Shown in pieces: positions 1 through 6,890 of a stretch of DNA of 20,677 nucleotides. The stretch's first letter is position 1, and each line of letters begins with the position of its first letter. A program made the position numbers and the translations under genes. The stretch lies in IMG/VR virus record IMGVR_UViG_3300032267_000411, positions 1 to 20,677 of that record; one strand, written 5' to 3'. The notes below the pieces were generated by a model. That model was given only the letters and a program-made list of their open reading frames with translations, was not told where the DNA came from and did not search any database. This stretch comes from a virus.

Positions 1-624
1 GACACGCTGCCGCCGTTGCACACGGTCGAGGTGCCGCTGCAGATGGAGATGCGCGAGTACGACACGATGCGCAAGAACTTCGTGCTGGAGTTCCCAGACA
101 CGACAACTATTGCTCAGAACGCGGCGGTCGTCACGCAGAAGCTCCAGCAGTTGGCCGCAGGGTTTATCTACACCGACGACGGTGTGCGCTGGCTGTCACC
201 GCACAAGCTCGACGCGCTGGCCGACCTGCTGGCCGAGAACCAGCGAGCGCCGACCATCATCTGGTATCAGTATATCGGTGAGCGGGTGGAACTCAAGCGC
301 CAGTTCCCGCACGCGGTGGATGTGCGCGACGCTGGCGCCATCGACGCTTGGAACGCCGGCAAGATCGAGGTGCTGCTGGCGCACCCGGCCAGCGCCGGCC
401 ACGGGCTCAACCTCCAGCACGGCGGCTGCCGCATGGTGTGGCTCACGCTGCCGTGGTCGCTGGAGCTGTACGAACAGGCTGTCGGGCGGCTGCACCGCTC
501 TGGCCAGGCGCATGACGTGTGGTGCTACGTCCTGCTGACACACGGCACCATCGACCACAAAATCTGGGCCGCCCTGCGCGACAAGCGCAGTCTGTCCGAC
601 ATCGCATTGGAAGCGCTGAAATGA
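1..624 (+). CDS. SNF2-family DNA helicase/translocase, C-terminal part (5' end outside window)
   Basis: The frame is open from base 1, so the N-terminal ATPase half lies to the left of the window. The visible part is the second RecA-like lobe of a superfamily 2, SNF2-type helicase. It has the segment LPPLHTVEVPL that usually links the two lobes, a motif V-like stretch (HPASAGHGLNLQ) and motif VI (EQAVGRLHRSGQ, with the arginine finger). Phages often encode single-subunit SNF2 proteins, thought to act in replication, recombination or remodelling of protein-DNA complexes; the exact role here is unknown. An internal TTG at base 16 is not a credible start because conserved sequence precedes it. 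Its stop overlaps the next start as ATGA, which suggests translational coupling. The family call is firm and the biological role is inferred. Confidence 0.88.
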   Translation, partial: DTLPPLHTVEVPLQMEMREYDTMRKNFVLEFPDTTTIAQNAAVVTQKLQQLAAGFIYTDDGVRWLSPHKLDALADLLAENQRAPTIIWYQYIGERVELKRQFPHAVDVRDAGAIDAWNAGKIEVLLAHPASAGHGLNLQHGGCRMVWLTLPWSLELYEQAVGRLHRSGQAHDVWCYVLLTHGTIDHKIWAALRDKRSLSDIALEALK

Positions 625-848
625 CCCGCAAGCAACCAAACTCTTGGCGTTCGCTGAACAGGCGCCTGAACGCCATGACCGAAGACGAAGTGAAGGCAGC
701 GCTTGTTGCCGAAATAGACGGCGAACGCCGCGTCACTGTCGTTGAAAGACTGCACCAGCGCTTCAGTGCGCTGCGTGCAACCCGAGAGCGCCTAGAACTG
801 ATGACGGAGATACAACGTGAGGCTGCACAACCCATTCCGAACCCCTAG
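621..848 (+). CDS. Small phage protein of unknown function (75 aa)
   Basis: I do not recognise this protein. It begins at ATG 621, overlapping the helicase stop (622-624) as ATGA. A longer reading from about 519 would lie inside the conserved end of the helicase and is rejected. The 75 residues are charged and probably helical: a basic N-terminus (MTRKQPNSWRSLNRRLN), an acidic patch (TEDEVKAALVAEIDGE), then a run of Arg, Glu and Leu. There is no membrane segment or metal motif. A helical DNA- or protein-binding accessory factor is possible, but nothing in the sequence proves it. The tight coupling to the helicase suggests joint expression in the replication arm. Confidence 0.7.
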   Translation: MTRKQPNSWRSLNRRLNAMTEDEVKAALVAEIDGERRVTVVERLHQRFSALRATRERLELMTEIQREAAQPIPNP

Positions 849-1014
849 CCCCGAAGAACTTATCGCCCGCGAGCTGGACCAAGCGCGGCGCGGCCTGCTG
901 GAAGCGCAGACCGGGCGCGACTACGCAAACGCGATGGTGCTCTACCATGAGACGCGCATCGACCGGCTGCGCACGCAACTGGAAATGATGACGCAGCAGG
1001 AGGTTACCGCTTGA
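817..1014 (+). CDS. Small helical phage protein of unknown function (65 aa)
   Basis: This frame starts at GTG 817, overlapping the end of the previous gene by 32 bases in another frame. A GGAG lies a suitable distance upstream, at about 804-807. The product is short and probably helical (PEELIARELDQARRGLLEA, then YHETRIDRLRTQLEMM), with heptad-like Leu spacing that could form a coiled coil. It resembles in style small conserved proteins often found next to replication genes in betaproteobacterial phages, but no function can be given. Its stop TGA overlaps the next gene's TTG start as TTGA. Confidence 0.65.
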   Translation: MRLHNPFRTPSPEELIARELDQARRGLLEAQTGRDYANAMVLYHETRIDRLRTQLEMMTQQEVTA

Positions 1015-1247
1015 AATGCCCGACTTGCGCGGCATGGACAGAAGTTCTACAGACCAGACAACGTGACGGATACACCTACAGGAGGTACACATGCGCGAAC
1101 AATCACCGCTTCAGCACCCAAGAATTCCCAACGGCTGCGACCAGCAAGGCCGCCACCCCCAAGCAGCCGAGTGCTGCACAGAACTTGGCCAAGAAGAACC
1201 GGAGTTTTACGGCTTTGATTTCTGGAAAGAAGAAGGCATCGCCCTGA
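1011..1247 (+). CDS. Small zinc-ribbon protein, NrdR-type N-terminal fold (78 aa)
   Basis: The N-terminus carries CPTC at residues 3-6, then TRQRDGYTYRRYTC and NHRF. Cys3, Cys6, Cys28 and probably His32 can bind one zinc. The pattern CPxC, TR, RRxxC, HRFxT is like the zinc ribbon that opens NrdR-type regulators, but the ATP-cone domain is absent. The C-terminal half is basic and low-complexity (Lys, Ala, Ser), suiting nucleic-acid binding. The start is TTG 1011, preceded by AGGAGG at about 999 and overlapping the preceding stop as TTGA. A role as a small DNA-binding regulator is plausible and unproven. Its second half is overlapped by another frame with its own strong ribosome site. Confidence 0.7.
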   Translation: MKCPTCAAWTEVLQTRQRDGYTYRRYTCANNHRFSTQEFPTAATSKAATPKQPSAAQNLAKKNRSFTALISGKKKASP

Positions 1248-1309
1248 TCGTTTTGGCCGTCGCGCTTGTGGCCATCATGGGCACTATGGTTGCGCTCTAC
1301 GCGACCTAA
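1091..1309 (+). CDS. Overlapping small membrane protein (72 aa), out of frame with the zinc-ribbon gene
   Basis: ATG 1091 is preceded by a near-perfect AGGAGG six bases upstream (1079-1084), inside the zinc-ribbon gene. The frame shares 157 bases with that gene and then continues alone to a TAA at 1307-1309. Residues 1-45 are polar and low in recognisable structure. Residues 48-72 form one clear transmembrane helix (IALIVLAVALVAIMGTMVAL), coded almost wholly beyond the other gene's stop. A single-pass membrane protein, oriented with a short or absent C-terminal tail, is expected. It could be a lysis-related or superinfection factor, but this is a guess. The alternative is that a shorter product starts internally. 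Confidence 0.55.
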   Translation: MREQSPLQHPRIPNGCDQQGRHPQAAECCTELGQEEPEFYGFDFWKEEGIALIVLAVALVAIMGTMVALYAT

Positions 1310-1668
1310 TAAGACCAGACCGTAGGGGCGGCGCGTAGGTCCAAATGGATGAACCGCCCCGCGCCCTTCTGCTGCACGCCGATGCCGGTGAAGCCTAGGT
1401 GCATCGCTAGGCGCAGCAGTTCATGGGCGTCAGCGCCTTGCACGCCGACGTCGCAGGCTAGGCCGGTGGAGTGCATACCCGGCTCGGCCTTGGCCTTCTC
1501 CACCGGGTGGTCAGGGCAGCGGTAGCCTGACGTGATGCTCATGGGGCGACGGTAGACGTCGCGCAGCGCCTGCAGACGCCCCATGAACTCGGGCTTCATC
1601 TCCTGCTTGCCGCAGTGGCGGCAGCGGAATTCGGCCTCGGTAAAGTTGGGGTAGTCGGCCCAGTTCAC
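1306..1668 (-). CDS. Endolysin: M15-family zinc peptidase (120 aa)
   Basis: This is a compact M15 (M15_3/D-Ala-D-Ala carboxypeptidase-like) metallopeptidase. Motifs in order are SGYRCPDHP (47-55), HSTGLACDVG (66-75) and FIHLDL (107-112). His66, Asp73 and His108 match the usual HxxGxAxD and HxD zinc ligands. The N-terminal NFTEAEFRCRHCGK adds a Cys pair typical of phage members. Known relatives cut peptide cross-links of peptidoglycan, so it is the best candidate for host lysis. There is no signal peptide, so it would need a holin. The start is GTG 1668, overlapping the holin stop as GTGA. It is the last gene of the leftward operon and overlaps the convergent plus-strand gene by 4 bases at the stop codons. 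Confidence 0.9.
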   Translation of the reverse strand: MNWADYPNFTEAEFRCRHCGKQEMKPEFMGRLQALRDVYRRPMSITSGYRCPDHPVEKAKAEPGMHSTGLACDVGVQGADAHELLRLAMHLGFTGIGVQQKGAGRFIHLDLRAAPTVWSY

Positions 1669-1832
1669 TGTTTGCGCTTGTCGTAGACCGACCAGCCCAC
1701 ACCGGCCAGCGCCGCGCCACCGCCGATGATGGCGTCCATGACGTCGCTGCCGATGCCGTACTTGACAGCGAAACCGCCGGCCAGTGCGGTCAGGATGTGG
1801 CGCGCCAGCGCTTGGATGATCATCGCGTTCAT
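1665..1832 (-). CDS. Putative holin (55 aa)
   Basis: The start is taken at ATG 1832, which has AAAGGA at good spacing; a longer reading upstream runs antisense-like through the next gene and has no such site. The 55 residues contain two hydrophobic stretches, roughly 8-23 (LARHILTALAGGFAVK) and 34-47 (AIIGGGAALAGVGW), separated by a short turn, and end in a basic tail (YDKRKQ). This size and layout fit small two-segment phage holins that let the endolysin reach the cell wall. It lies directly before the endolysin, overlapping it by 4 bases, which supports the call. Function rests on topology and position, not a specific motif. Confidence 0.72.
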   Translation of the reverse strand: MNAMIIQALARHILTALAGGFAVKYGIGSDVMDAIIGGGAALAGVGWSVYDKRKQ

Positions 1833-1842
1833 GTCAGTCCTT

Positions 1843-2070
1843 TCAGGGTTTGTCCGCCTTGTTGTCGAGCTTGGCGAAGATCTGGCGGCAGATCTCCTTG
1901 ATCTCGTCAATGTCACGCCGGTAGTCATCCTTGGCGACGTAATCGAACGGTATCCGCCGCACGTCATTGTCCAGAGACCGCAGCGTCTGGTAGATGTTGT
2001 TCAGCACCCACCCGCCAAGGAACCCGGCGATGGAGACGGCGATGTTGAAGAGGTATTGCGTGTCCATCAT
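1843..2070 (-). CDS. Small membrane-anchored protein of the lysis cassette (75 aa)
   Basis: The start is ATG 2070 (a second ATG follows at once at 2067), overlapping the stop of the upstream 675-residue gene as ATGA. One hydrophobic N-terminal segment (LFNIAVSIAGFLGGWVLNNI) is followed by a charged, probably helical tail (DDYRRDIDEIKEICRQIFAK) ending in KADKP. An N-terminal anchor with a coiled-coil-like tail next to holin and endolysin genes suits a lysis accessory factor, possibly a holin partner or an inner-membrane spanin-like protein. No Rz1 lipobox is visible in any frame I examined. The identity of this protein is not settled. Confidence 0.7.
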   Translation of the reverse strand: MMDTQYLFNIAVSIAGFLGGWVLNNIYQTLRSLDNDVRRIPFDYVAKDDYRRDIDEIKEICRQIFAKLDNKADKP

Positions 2071-4094
2071 CGTGCAAGAGCGTTGACGTTTTCGGATTCG
2101 GGCGAAAGGGCGTTGACTGTCGGCATGATCGTTGAGGGTGCGATCTTGGCCGCTTCCTTTACCATGCGTCCAGCCGGATTCTGCATCAGGTTGGACACGC
2201 GCAGACGTTCTGCGCCAGACAAAGCGCTGAGCAAATCTTCGGCGCCTTGCGGCGTCTTGAGCGCCTGCGTCAACGTGTCCAGCGTCTTCTTGCCAATCGC
2301 ATCTTCCAGCAGTTGCAGCAACCGGTTGGTGTTGGTCACCCACGCACTCAAGTGCGACGGCAGGCTGAACTTGGAGACGTTCTGGCGCAGCAACTCGCGC
2401 AGCGCGGCTTGACCTTCGCTGGCCTGCTCCTTGACCGACACCTGCCTGATGCGCTGCTGGGCCTGCGCGCGCAGCGTCTCCAACGCGGAGTCGGCCAACT
2501 CGGTGGCGATGTTGTAGTTGCCCTTGCCGAGGAACTTTTCGACCACCTCGGGCGACTCGTTCTGCACCAGTCGAACAAAAGCGTCTTTGCCTTCCGGCCC
2601 GCTTTTCCACAACCGCGCCGCCTCGCCCACCAGCTTGCGCTCAGAAATCTGCTGCATGCCCTTGGTGTAGTCGGCCAAGTACTGCCGGTAACCCGTGCCG
2701 CCAGCCGACTCGATGGCGTCTATCAGCGCGGGCTTGATCTCGGACAGCACGCCAGCAGCAAGGTTGCGCTGTGCGGTGGCATCCATGCCAGGCCGCAACT
2801 GCTGGATGGCAGCGTTGACGGAGTTTTTGCGGATAGCGTCAAGAGCGCGGGCATCAATGACGCCGCCGCTGCTTGTCCACTTGGCGATGTCGTCGGTGAC
2901 GTTCTTCAACGCGCCGCTGATCAAATCGTTGCCGGCAAACTCAGGGTTGCGCCCCACTGCCGACAGGCTGCGAATCAGCGGCTCGCCTTCCAACGGCTTG
3001 ATGCCGACCGAGCGTAGTGCGTCAGCCGCGCCTTGTGCAAACCTCGCGCCTTGGCCGAGGTCAAGCGATGCAGTAGCCGCTTGGCTGGCCCACTCGTCGG
3101 CTTTCTTGGCAAGGTCTAACGGGTATGTGTACTGACGAATGTCAGCAATATCTACCGGCCCCTTCGGCACCGCCGCGCGCTCTGCAACAGCTTCTGCGCG
3201 CTTCAAGAACCGCACGTTCTCAACCTCGCCGGCTGCTTGCGCAGCAAGTCGTTCAGCTTCGGTTTCAAACTGCGCCACAGACTTGCCAAGGTTTGCGCGC
3301 TTCAACGCCGCTTCGCGCTGCGGGCCAGTCATGGCGTTCAGCGCATTCTTGGCCGACTCAACAGTGGCACGGGTTTCGGCGGCGGTTGTACCGCCGGCCA
3401 GTTGCGCCAGCGCGTTGCGCGACTCACGCTCGCCCAGCAGGTTGAACTTGCGGACGAACTGCGGGTCGCGCTCCAACGAACGCTGGATCAGCGCCTGCCA
3501 AGTAGGGTTCTCAATGCCAGCGGTAATCTCGGCCACGCTGGCGTTCGGCGGCGCGTTGCGCAGCGTGCCAACCACGGTCTCCAGATCGCGCCCAAGCGCC
3601 TGCTTGGCAATGTCGGCGGCTTTCTGCTTGGGAATTTGCCGCAGATCCGCGATCTTGCCGGCAGCACTGCCAAGCGCCTGCACGGCAGCGCGGCCACCAG
3701 CCTCCATCGTCGCGCCCATCAGCACGTCCTTGGCGCCGCCGACAACGGCTTCTTCGGCGGTGCTAGGACCTTGGCGGTAGCCAAGCGCTGTCTCCAGCGT
3801 GTCCAACCCACCCTTGGCCAGCCCGTAACCCAGACCAGCGCCGCCGACAGTGCCCAGCGGCCCCAACGGCGTACCTACTATTGCGCCGCCAACGCCGCCC
3901 AACGCCTCAACGGTGGGTCGCACAAAACTAATGACCCGCCGACCTATTGGCACTTCGCTTGGTTGCGCAGGCGGTGCTCGGTACGGGCCCGCGCCGGAAA
4001 TCTGTCCGGGCGGCGTGATGGGCTGCTGCTCAACAAATTGAGCAAACGGATTTGCCGGCTGTTGGACAAACTGCGCGAACGGATTGGTCGCCAT
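2067..4094 (-). CDS. Large ejection-type internal virion protein (675 aa), P22 gp16 position
   Basis: This is the last and largest of three consecutive genes placed like P22 gp7, gp20 and gp16, whose products are ejected with the DNA (P22 gp16 is 609 residues). The N-terminus repeats NPFAQFV at residues 4-10 and 15-21 in a Pro/Gln-rich leader. A glycine-rich hydrophobic region follows (about 62-95), able to insert in or cross a membrane. The rest is long, Ala-rich and mostly helical. I see no lysozyme or transglycosylase catalytic motif. ATG 4094 abuts the preceding TAA and has AAGGGG upstream. Assignment as an ejection protein rests on order, size and composition rather than sequence identity. 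Confidence 0.72.
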   Translation of the reverse strand: MATNPFAQFVQQPANPFAQFVEQQPITPPGQISGAGPYRAPPAQPSEVPIGRRVISFVRPTVEALGGVGGAIVGTPLGPLGTVGGAGLGYGLAKGGLDTLETALGYRQGPSTAEEAVVGGAKDVLMGATMEAGGRAAVQALGSAAGKIADLRQIPKQKAADIAKQALGRDLETVVGTLRNAPPNASVAEITAGIENPTWQALIQRSLERDPQFVRKFNLLGERESRNALAQLAGGTTAAETRATVESAKNALNAMTGPQREAALKRANLGKSVAQFETEAERLAAQAAGEVENVRFLKRAEAVAERAAVPKGPVDIADIRQYTYPLDLAKKADEWASQAATASLDLGQGARFAQGAADALRSVGIKPLEGEPLIRSLSAVGRNPEFAGNDLISGALKNVTDDIAKWTSSGGVIDARALDAIRKNSVNAAIQQLRPGMDATAQRNLAAGVLSEIKPALIDAIESAGGTGYRQYLADYTKGMQQISERKLVGEAARLWKSGPEGKDAFVRLVQNESPEVVEKFLGKGNYNIATELADSALETLRAQAQQRIRQVSVKEQASEGQAALRELLRQNVSKFSLPSHLSAWVTNTNRLLQLLEDAIGKKTLDTLTQALKTPQGAEDLLSALSGAERLRVSNLMQNPAGRMVKEAAKIAPSTIMPTVNALSPESENVNALAR

Positions 4095-5543
4095 TTAACG
4101 CCCCTTTGCGCGTGCCGCAGCCCCTGGCCCAAAGATCGCATCAAACTGCGCGTCAGTGCCTTGCCCACGCCTAAGCGCGTCAATAGCCGCAGCCGGCGGC
4201 GCAGGAAAGTTACCGCCACCTTCGGCGCCCGGTGCCGACGGTGCAGCACGACCTTGGCGATAATCATACATATCGTTAAACTCAGTGGACACCGTGTCTC
4301 TGGTACTACCAGCCTGAGCTTTCAGCCGCTTAAGCGCAGCAACCATATCGTCATAAGACTGCGTGCGCTTCAACGAAGCCTTTAGGTTTTCAAACCGATC
4401 ACCTTCCTTGTTAGACACGTTGCCAACGCCAGCACCAGTCTTGGACGCGGCGCGGAGTTCCGTGATGCCTTGTACAAATGCAAGGTTGGCCAGTTGTTCC
4501 AGATCAGCGTCCGCAGCACGAGCGGCGTCAGTCAACGCAGGTGTGCGGCCCCCGACCAAGCCAGTGACGCCATTAAGACCAGACTTGTTTTGCAACAAAC
4601 GATCAATCGTTTGTTCAATCGTGCTCATGGTATTGGTCACCGTGGTCACAGATTGTTTGGCCTGCGGGAACACAGCTTCTCGACGCTGTATTTCCTTCGG
4701 GGCCAAGCCTTCCATCGCCTTGGCGGGCGTCATGCGTCTGGCAATTGCTTCTTCCGCAGACACGATAATGGTTTTACCGTCCGGTCCGACAACCTCAACT
4801 GGCTTGTTTGGCTCTTTTGGCTGCGCGGGCGCGCGCCCCGCTTCAGCCAATTGTCGCTTGTAGTCAAAGAACGTGCCTTTGAACCCTTCGCTTTTGGCCA
4901 ACTCGTAACCCTGCATGTCGGGCGAAGGCGTATACGTTTGCGGCTTTTCAGGCGCGGTGTAGATCAATTTACCGCCCTGCAGCACGGTAGCGCCGGGGGA
5001 CACGACGGTCTGCTTGGTCTTAGACTCAATCTGATCTTTGAGGCTCATGCCTCGCTGAGCTAGCGCCGCCACCTGCTCCGGGTTGAACTCTGCAGGCAGC
5101 GCAGACGCGAATTGCGGGTTGATGCGATTGATGTCGGCGCGGATTGCGCCATAAGTCTCTGGTGTGGCGGCGGCAAGATTGCGCGAAACGTAGTCCAGCG
5201 TTTTGAGTTCTTGATCAATTCGCGCCGTGTGTTCTTCGCGCAAAGACTTTGCCAACGCAAGCCCCGGCGCGCCAAATCGACCAAGCGCCTCTGGCGTCAT
5301 TTCGCCGCTTGCAGCTACGTGCGCCGCCAAAGCGTTCTGCTGCTCGGTAGCCCGACGACGTTCAGCCGCCAATGCTTCGCGCTCGCCTCGCTGCGCCAGC
5401 ATGTTTTCGCGCTCCATCTGCAGTTTTTCGGTCTGCATCTGACGCAGCATGTTCTGCTCGGCCTGCTGGCGAACATCCTGCTGGCCTTGGAAGAACGCCG
5501 ACGCCGGCTGCGCCGGTTGGAGAAGTCCGAAGTTGACTGCCAT
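4095..5543 (-). CDS. Ejection-type internal virion protein (482 aa), P22 gp20 position
   Basis: The length is close to P22 gp20 (471) and the gene sits between the gp7-like and gp16-like genes. After a short leader (SAFFQGQQDVRQQAEQ) comes a long charged helix at about 22-75, rich in Gln, Glu and Arg, likely a coiled coil. The middle is mixed, with a short beta-like segment (VEVVGPDGKTIIV) and repeated helical stretches. The C-terminus is Ala/Gly/Pro-rich. No enzymatic motif is visible. Such proteins leave the capsid with the genome and help build a conduit across the envelope. The start ATG 5543 follows AAGGAG that is fused to the preceding TAA stop (TAAGGAG). Confidence 0.75.
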   Translation of the reverse strand: MAVNFGLLQPAQPASAFFQGQQDVRQQAEQNMLRQMQTEKLQMERENMLAQRGEREALAAERRRATEQQNALAAHVAASGEMTPEALGRFGAPGLALAKSLREEHTARIDQELKTLDYVSRNLAAATPETYGAIRADINRINPQFASALPAEFNPEQVAALAQRGMSLKDQIESKTKQTVVSPGATVLQGGKLIYTAPEKPQTYTPSPDMQGYELAKSEGFKGTFFDYKRQLAEAGRAPAQPKEPNKPVEVVGPDGKTIIVSAEEAIARRMTPAKAMEGLAPKEIQRREAVFPQAKQSVTTVTNTMSTIEQTIDRLLQNKSGLNGVTGLVGGRTPALTDAARAADADLEQLANLAFVQGITELRAASKTGAGVGNVSNKEGDRFENLKASLKRTQSYDDMVAALKRLKAQAGSTRDTVSTEFNDMYDYRQGRAAPSAPGAEGGGNFPAPPAAAIDALRRGQGTDAQFDAIFGPGAAARAKGR

Positions 5544-5552
5544 GTTGGCTCC

Positions 5553-6251
5553 TTAATACGGCCCTGTAAAGTCAGGGTAGTACCCGCCACCACCGCCACC
5601 GCTCGGGTAGATATCGCGCGATTCAACCGGCGCAGGTGCTTGGAACTGCGGTTGACCATAGTACCGACCGGCCAGATAGCCCAACTGATTCAGGCCGCCC
5701 GAGTAGGCGCTGCCTCGGGCCAGCGCAGCGTTCGCCGCCGTCTGGCCTTGGCCCAACATCATGTTGCCGACGTTGGTGGCGTAGGTCTGGCCCAGACCGC
5801 TCATCACGCCTGCGGCGCGGGGGCCGACGTCAGCCAGGCCGGCCAGACGGTTGTACGCTGCGCCGAACTCCTGCGAGCCGAGCTCTTGGCCGTACCGCTG
5901 CGCGGCCTTCAGCGCACCACCTGAGATCAGCCCACCACGCGCCGCAGCTTGGCGGTCCAGCGCCTTCATGCCTTCGCTCAGACGGAACTGGTAGCCAGGG
6001 TCCATCTGCAGGAAGTTCTGCGCTGCGCCAGGGCCGCCGCTCATCAGCGAGCGCAGCCGGTTGTAGTCCTCAGTCCCGCCTTGCAGAAACGGCTGCTGCC
6101 GCGCAACCGATTCCTCGTACTGTTGGCGCTGAAGTTCAGTGGCGCGGTCTGCAGCATTGGCAGACGTCGCTGCAGCCGACTTGGCCGCACTCGACGACAT
6201 CTTAGCGCCGAGCAACGTCGCCGCAGCAGGGATGATAAAGGCGAATGGCAT
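5553..6251 (-). CDS. Ejection/DNA-transfer protein (232 aa), P22 gp7-like
   Basis: The start is ATG 6251, with GAGGAG seven bases upstream; an extension to 6266 adds five residues and has no ribosome site. The 232 residues nearly equal P22 gp7 (229). The N-terminus is hydrophobic then Ala/Ser-rich (PFAFIIPAAATLLGAKMSSS), followed by a charged helix and the segment MDPGYQFRLSEGMKALDRQA, and then RGGLISGGALKAAQRYGQ. I know the DPGYQFR and RGG..SG combination from phage DNA-transfer proteins. The tail is Gly/Tyr/Pro-rich with a run of six glycines. It is expected to be packed in the virion and ejected. The gene begins one base after the cupin gene stop. Confidence 0.82.
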   Translation of the reverse strand: MPFAFIIPAAATLLGAKMSSSAAKSAAATSANAADRATELQRQQYEESVARQQPFLQGGTEDYNRLRSLMSGGPGAAQNFLQMDPGYQFRLSEGMKALDRQAAARGGLISGGALKAAQRYGQELGSQEFGAAYNRLAGLADVGPRAAGVMSGLGQTYATNVGNMMLGQGQTAANAALARGSAYSGGLNQLGYLAGRYYGQPQFQAPAPVESRDIYPSGGGGGGYYPDFTGPY

Positions 6252-6252
6252 G

Positions 6253-6549
6253 TCAATGCTCCTCAATCAGAACGTCATCAACTGCTTCGATGTCGGCGCA
6301 ATCTGTGGCGTGAATGCAGTACCACACGATGTCAGTCAGGGCCAAAACGCTGTGCTCTTTGCCCGCCGTGATTGTCAGACACGCGGGCGCTTCGTAAACA
6401 GTCGTCTGGTCATCGACGGTCAGCTCCACCTTGCCACTAGCCAGTACGGACAAATGGTCAAACTTATGCTTGTGTTGCACAGCCAAATAGCCAGCCGGGA
6501 TGCTGGCTTCCTTGGCATACACGCCGCCGCCGAAATGGTGCTGGATCAC
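6253..6549 (-). CDS. Small cupin-fold protein (98 aa)
   Basis: This is a single cupin (RmlC-like jelly-roll) domain. Motif 1 appears as PAGYLAVQHKHKFDHLSVL followed by ASGKVEL. It has the HxH pair, while a His stands where the classical Glu usually sits. Motif 2 is seen as ITAGKEHSVLAL, giving a fourth His. A metal site is thus likely. The start is GTG 6549 with a strong GGGAGGTAAC upstream, and it overlaps the preceding stop as GTGA. Cupins range from sugar epimerases and isomerases to dioxygenases and non-catalytic structural proteins, so the substrate cannot be told. Its place between spike and ejection genes suggests a virion-associated or surface-sugar role, which is inference. Confidence 0.75.
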   Translation of the reverse strand: MIQHHFGGGVYAKEASIPAGYLAVQHKHKFDHLSVLASGKVELTVDDQTTVYEAPACLTITAGKEHSVLALTDIVWYCIHATDCADIEAVDDVLIEEH

Positions 6550-6881
6550 GTTACCTCCCGCCCCGAGGCGCGGATGTTGATGGCGGTTGCCGTGCCGGCG
6601 ATTGTAGAGATGAACCCGCCTGGCGCAAGCACTTGGCCAACGATCTCGGGGAACGTGTACGTCTCAGCCGGGGCCAGCGTCTTGGTCTTGACGATCAAGT
6701 TCTGGTTGCCCGCCGTGTCCGCCAGCGTGACCAGGTTCACGCTGATCGTCGCAGCCGAGGCGCTGTAGTTCGTGGCGGTGAACTTGTCGATGATCGCGGT
6801 CACGTTCGTGGCGGTGTACTGCGTGGTCTGCGCGGCCTCGGCGATCTTGGCCGGAATAAGAACTTTGACAATGACAGTCAT
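6546..6881 (-). CDS. Small beta-rich structural-type protein (111 aa)
   Basis: I cannot name this protein. It is rich in Thr, Ala, Val and Ile with alternating beta patterns (SASAATISVNLVTLA, LIVKTKTLAPAETYTFPEIV, GGFISTIAGTATAINIRA), the look of an Ig-like or jelly-roll sandwich typical of small virion proteins. It lacks Cys, membrane segments and catalytic motifs. ATG 6881 has a purine-rich GGGGGTGG just upstream and follows the tailspike stop by nine bases. Position after the spike and before the cupin suggests a tail or capsid accessory protein. It could also be a decoration protein. Confidence 0.68.
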   Translation of the reverse strand: MTVIVKVLIPAKIAEAAQTTQYTATNVTAIIDKFTATNYSASAATISVNLVTLADTAGNQNLIVKTKTLAPAETYTFPEIVGQVLAPGGFISTIAGTATAINIRASGREVT

Positions 6882-6890
6882 GCCACCCCC

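Noticed and set aside
2071-2610. Long upstream extension of the 75-residue membrane protein
   Set aside because: It runs through the ejection protein gene in another frame with Arg-rich sequence; the ATGA overlap marks the likely start.
3237-4385. A 382-codon plus-strand open frame, with others at 1726-2412, 2247-3017 and 5112-5924
   Set aside because: All are mirror frames of the ejection protein genes, with Arg/Leu/Gln-rich low-information sequence. High GC explains the lack of stops.
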